Positions 5,833 to 7,109 of a DNA stretch of 7,109 nucleotides are shown in pieces. Source of the DNA: an uncultured Actinomycetes bacterium (GTDB taxonomy: Bacteria; Actinomycetota; Acidimicrobiia; Acidimicrobiales; RAAP-2); assembly GCA_903893955.1 (NCBI GenBank), contig CAITOG010000070.1:1-7109 (forward strand), given 5' to 3'. The notes beneath the pieces were generated by a model. It did not search any database and was not told the DNA's origin. It saw only the letters and a program-made list of their open reading frames with translations. The stretch's first letter is position 1; each line of letters begins with the position of its first letter. The translations under genes and the position numbers were made by a program.

Positions 5833-7109
5833 ATGGGCGACGACGCAGCGACGACCGGCACCAAGAAGGCCATCCTCGACAGGTTCGCCCGGTTTCTCAA
5901 CCCGCAGAAGGTCCGGGTCATGAAGGCCGCGGGCCTCGACATCATCGAGACCGAGCGCTCTGGTGCCTGGGTGACCGACCTCGACGGCCGCCGCTTCCTC
6001 GACTGCTTCACCTCTGCGGGCTCCTTCAACGTCGGCCGTCGCCACCCACGCGTGGTCGAGGCAGCACACCGGGCGGTCGACTCGCTCGACCACGGCAACT
6101 TCCTCTTGTGCTCGGCCCAGAAGGCCGAGCTGGCCGAGCGACTGGCTGCGCTGGCCCCAGGCGACATCTCCTGCACCCAGTTCGGCTCCGGCGGCGGCGA
6201 GGCGATCGACTTCGCGCTCAAGCTCGCCCGGGGTGCGACAGGGCGAGCCAAGATCGTCTCGACCACCAACGGCTACCACGGCCACACCGGCTTCGCGCTG
6301 TCTGCCGGAGGGCGTGCCGCCTTCCGCACCCCGTTCGAGCCACTGATGCCCCAGTTCGAGCTGGTCCCCTTCGGTGACGCAGGGGCGCTGCGCGCCGCGG
6401 TCGATGACCAGACCGCCGGCGTGCTCATCGAGCCGATCCAAGGCGAGGGTGGCATCGTCGTGGCCCCAGACGGCTACCTGGCAGCGGCTCGCGAGGCGTG
6501 CGACGCGGTCGGCGCCACACTGATCCTGGACGAGATCCAGACCGGTATCGGCCGCACGGGCCGGTGGTGGGCGTCAGAGCACTTCGACGTCGTCCCTGAC
6601 ATCATGACCACCGCAAAATCGCTCGGCGGCTCGCTGGTGGCGATCTCGGCGACCCTCTTCACCGAGGACCTGCGCGAGTTTCTGATCCCGAATCCCTTCA
6701 TCCACCTCTCCACCTTCGGCGGGTCCGACCTCGCCTGCATGGTGGCGCTCGAGACGCTCAAGGTGGTCGAGGAAGAGGGCCTGGTCGAGAACTCGGCGGC
6801 CATGGGCGCCAAGCTCCACGCCGGTCTAGCCGAGATCGCCGCGTCTCGACCTGAGCAGGTCAAGGATGTTCGAGGCCTCGGCCTCATGGCCGGGATCGAG
6901 TACGCCGAGGACTCGATGGGGCCCCGAATGAGCTACCACCTAGCCAACCACGGGATCTTGGCTGTCTACTCCGGCAACCAGCCTGCGGTGATGCGGCTCA
7001 TGCCATCGCTGGTGGTGACCGACGCCGACATCGACCACCTGCTCAACGGTCTCGACGCTGCCTTGGACGACCTGCTCTCGGGCCGGGGCCTGCCCGCTGA
7101 CGAGGCGCC
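5833..7109 (+). CDS. Class III PLP-dependent aminotransferase (3' partial)
   Basis: The frame is open from ATG 5833 to the window edge, giving 425 complete codons with no stop. Class III aminotransferases are usually 420-460 residues, so only the extreme C-terminus is missing. PLP-binding features are complete: GSGGGEA (118-124) for the phosphate-binding turn, Y148-H149-G150, E200 in EPIQGEGG, D233 in LDEIQTGIGRTG (D pairs with the pyridine nitrogen), Schiff-base K262 in TTAKSLGGS, and T294 in STFGGS. The protein is cytosolic. The overall pattern, including RFLNPQKVRV near residue 20 and FNVGRRHPRVV (50-60), resembles the putrescine/ornithine/acetylornithine group of omega-aminotransferases. 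The GGGEA wording is that of an actinobacterial subgroup often annotated only as 'aspartate aminotransferase family'. The amino donor cannot be decided from sequence. It diverges from the ABC binding-protein gene across 104 bases; any co-transcribed partner lies beyond the window. Confidence 0.92.
   Translation, partial: MGDDAATTGTKKAILDRFARFLNPQKVRVMKAAGLDIIETERSGAWVTDLDGRRFLDCFTSAGSFNVGRRHPRVVEAAHRAVDSLDHGNFLLCSAQKAELAERLAALAPGDISCTQFGSGGGEAIDFALKLARGATGRAKIVSTTNGYHGHTGFALSAGGRAAFRTPFEPLMPQFELVPFGDAGALRAAVDDQTAGVLIEPIQGEGGIVVAPDGYLAAAREACDAVGATLILDEIQTGIGRTGRWWASEHFDVVPDIMTTAKSLGGSLVAISATLFTEDLREFLIPNPFIHLSTFGGSDLACMVALETLKVVEEEGLVENSAAMGAKLHAGLAEIAASRPEQVKDVRGLGLMAGIEYAEDSMGPRMSYHLANHGILAVYSGNQPAVMRLMPSLVVTDADIDHLLNGLDAALDDLLSGRGLPADEA

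Noticed and set aside
5563..6441. Minus-strand open frame (292 codons) spanning the divergent region and the aminotransferase start
   Set aside because: It crosses two well-supported genes and an intergenic region, and its translation has no family motif. The + strand frame has complete aminotransferase signatures.

Overview
The window is GC-rich, and two gene-internal 60-base stretches I counted by hand are about 73% GC. Most codons end in C or G. Three of the four + strand starts visible in the window (930, 2605, 5833) lie 6-7 bases behind a TANNNT hexamer, the layout of leaderless mRNAs, which are common in Actinomycetota. With the protein families present, this suggests an actinobacterium, possibly of the Acidimicrobiia type. 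The lineage is an inference, because no ribosomal or other marker gene is present.

Layout, left to right. Bases 1-876 (+) hold the 3' part of a Gfo/Idh/MocA NAD(P)-dependent oxidoreductase. Bases 930-1533 (+) hold a compact two-gene module: a 61-residue protein overlapping by 53 bases a 156-residue nucleotidyltransferase-fold protein. The module is locally poorer in GC and looks like a mobile toxin-antitoxin-type or accessory pair. Only 3 bases later, in convergent orientation, lies 1537-2541 (-), a Coq4-family protein with an intact HDxxHx11E metal-binding motif. It diverges, across a 63-base region with mirrored -10 elements, from 2605-4077 (+), a GH29 alpha-L-fucosidase without a signal peptide. 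This in turn converges, with a 7-base gap, on 4085-5728 (-), a Tat-exported family 5 (peptide/nickel/oligosaccharide-type) ABC substrate-binding protein with no permease or ATPase beside it. The last gene, 5833 to the window edge (+), is a class III PLP-dependent aminotransferase lacking only its extreme C-terminus.

Apart from the overlapping pair, strands alternate so that most genes are single transcription units: convergent at about 1535, divergent at about 2570, convergent at about 4081, divergent at about 5780. A shared theme of carbohydrate or small-molecule use (sugar-type dehydrogenase, fucosidase, solute-binding protein, aminotransferase) is plausible. The strand layout does not support one operon or pathway. 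I saw no tRNA, rRNA, CRISPR array, insertion sequence or prophage gene. No stretch of 300 bases or more lacks a gene.

The most interesting points are the small-protein/nucleotidyltransferase pair with its dual-coding overlap, a Coq4-family protein in a probable menaquinone-using lineage, and the symmetric divergent promoter between the Coq4-like and fucosidase genes.
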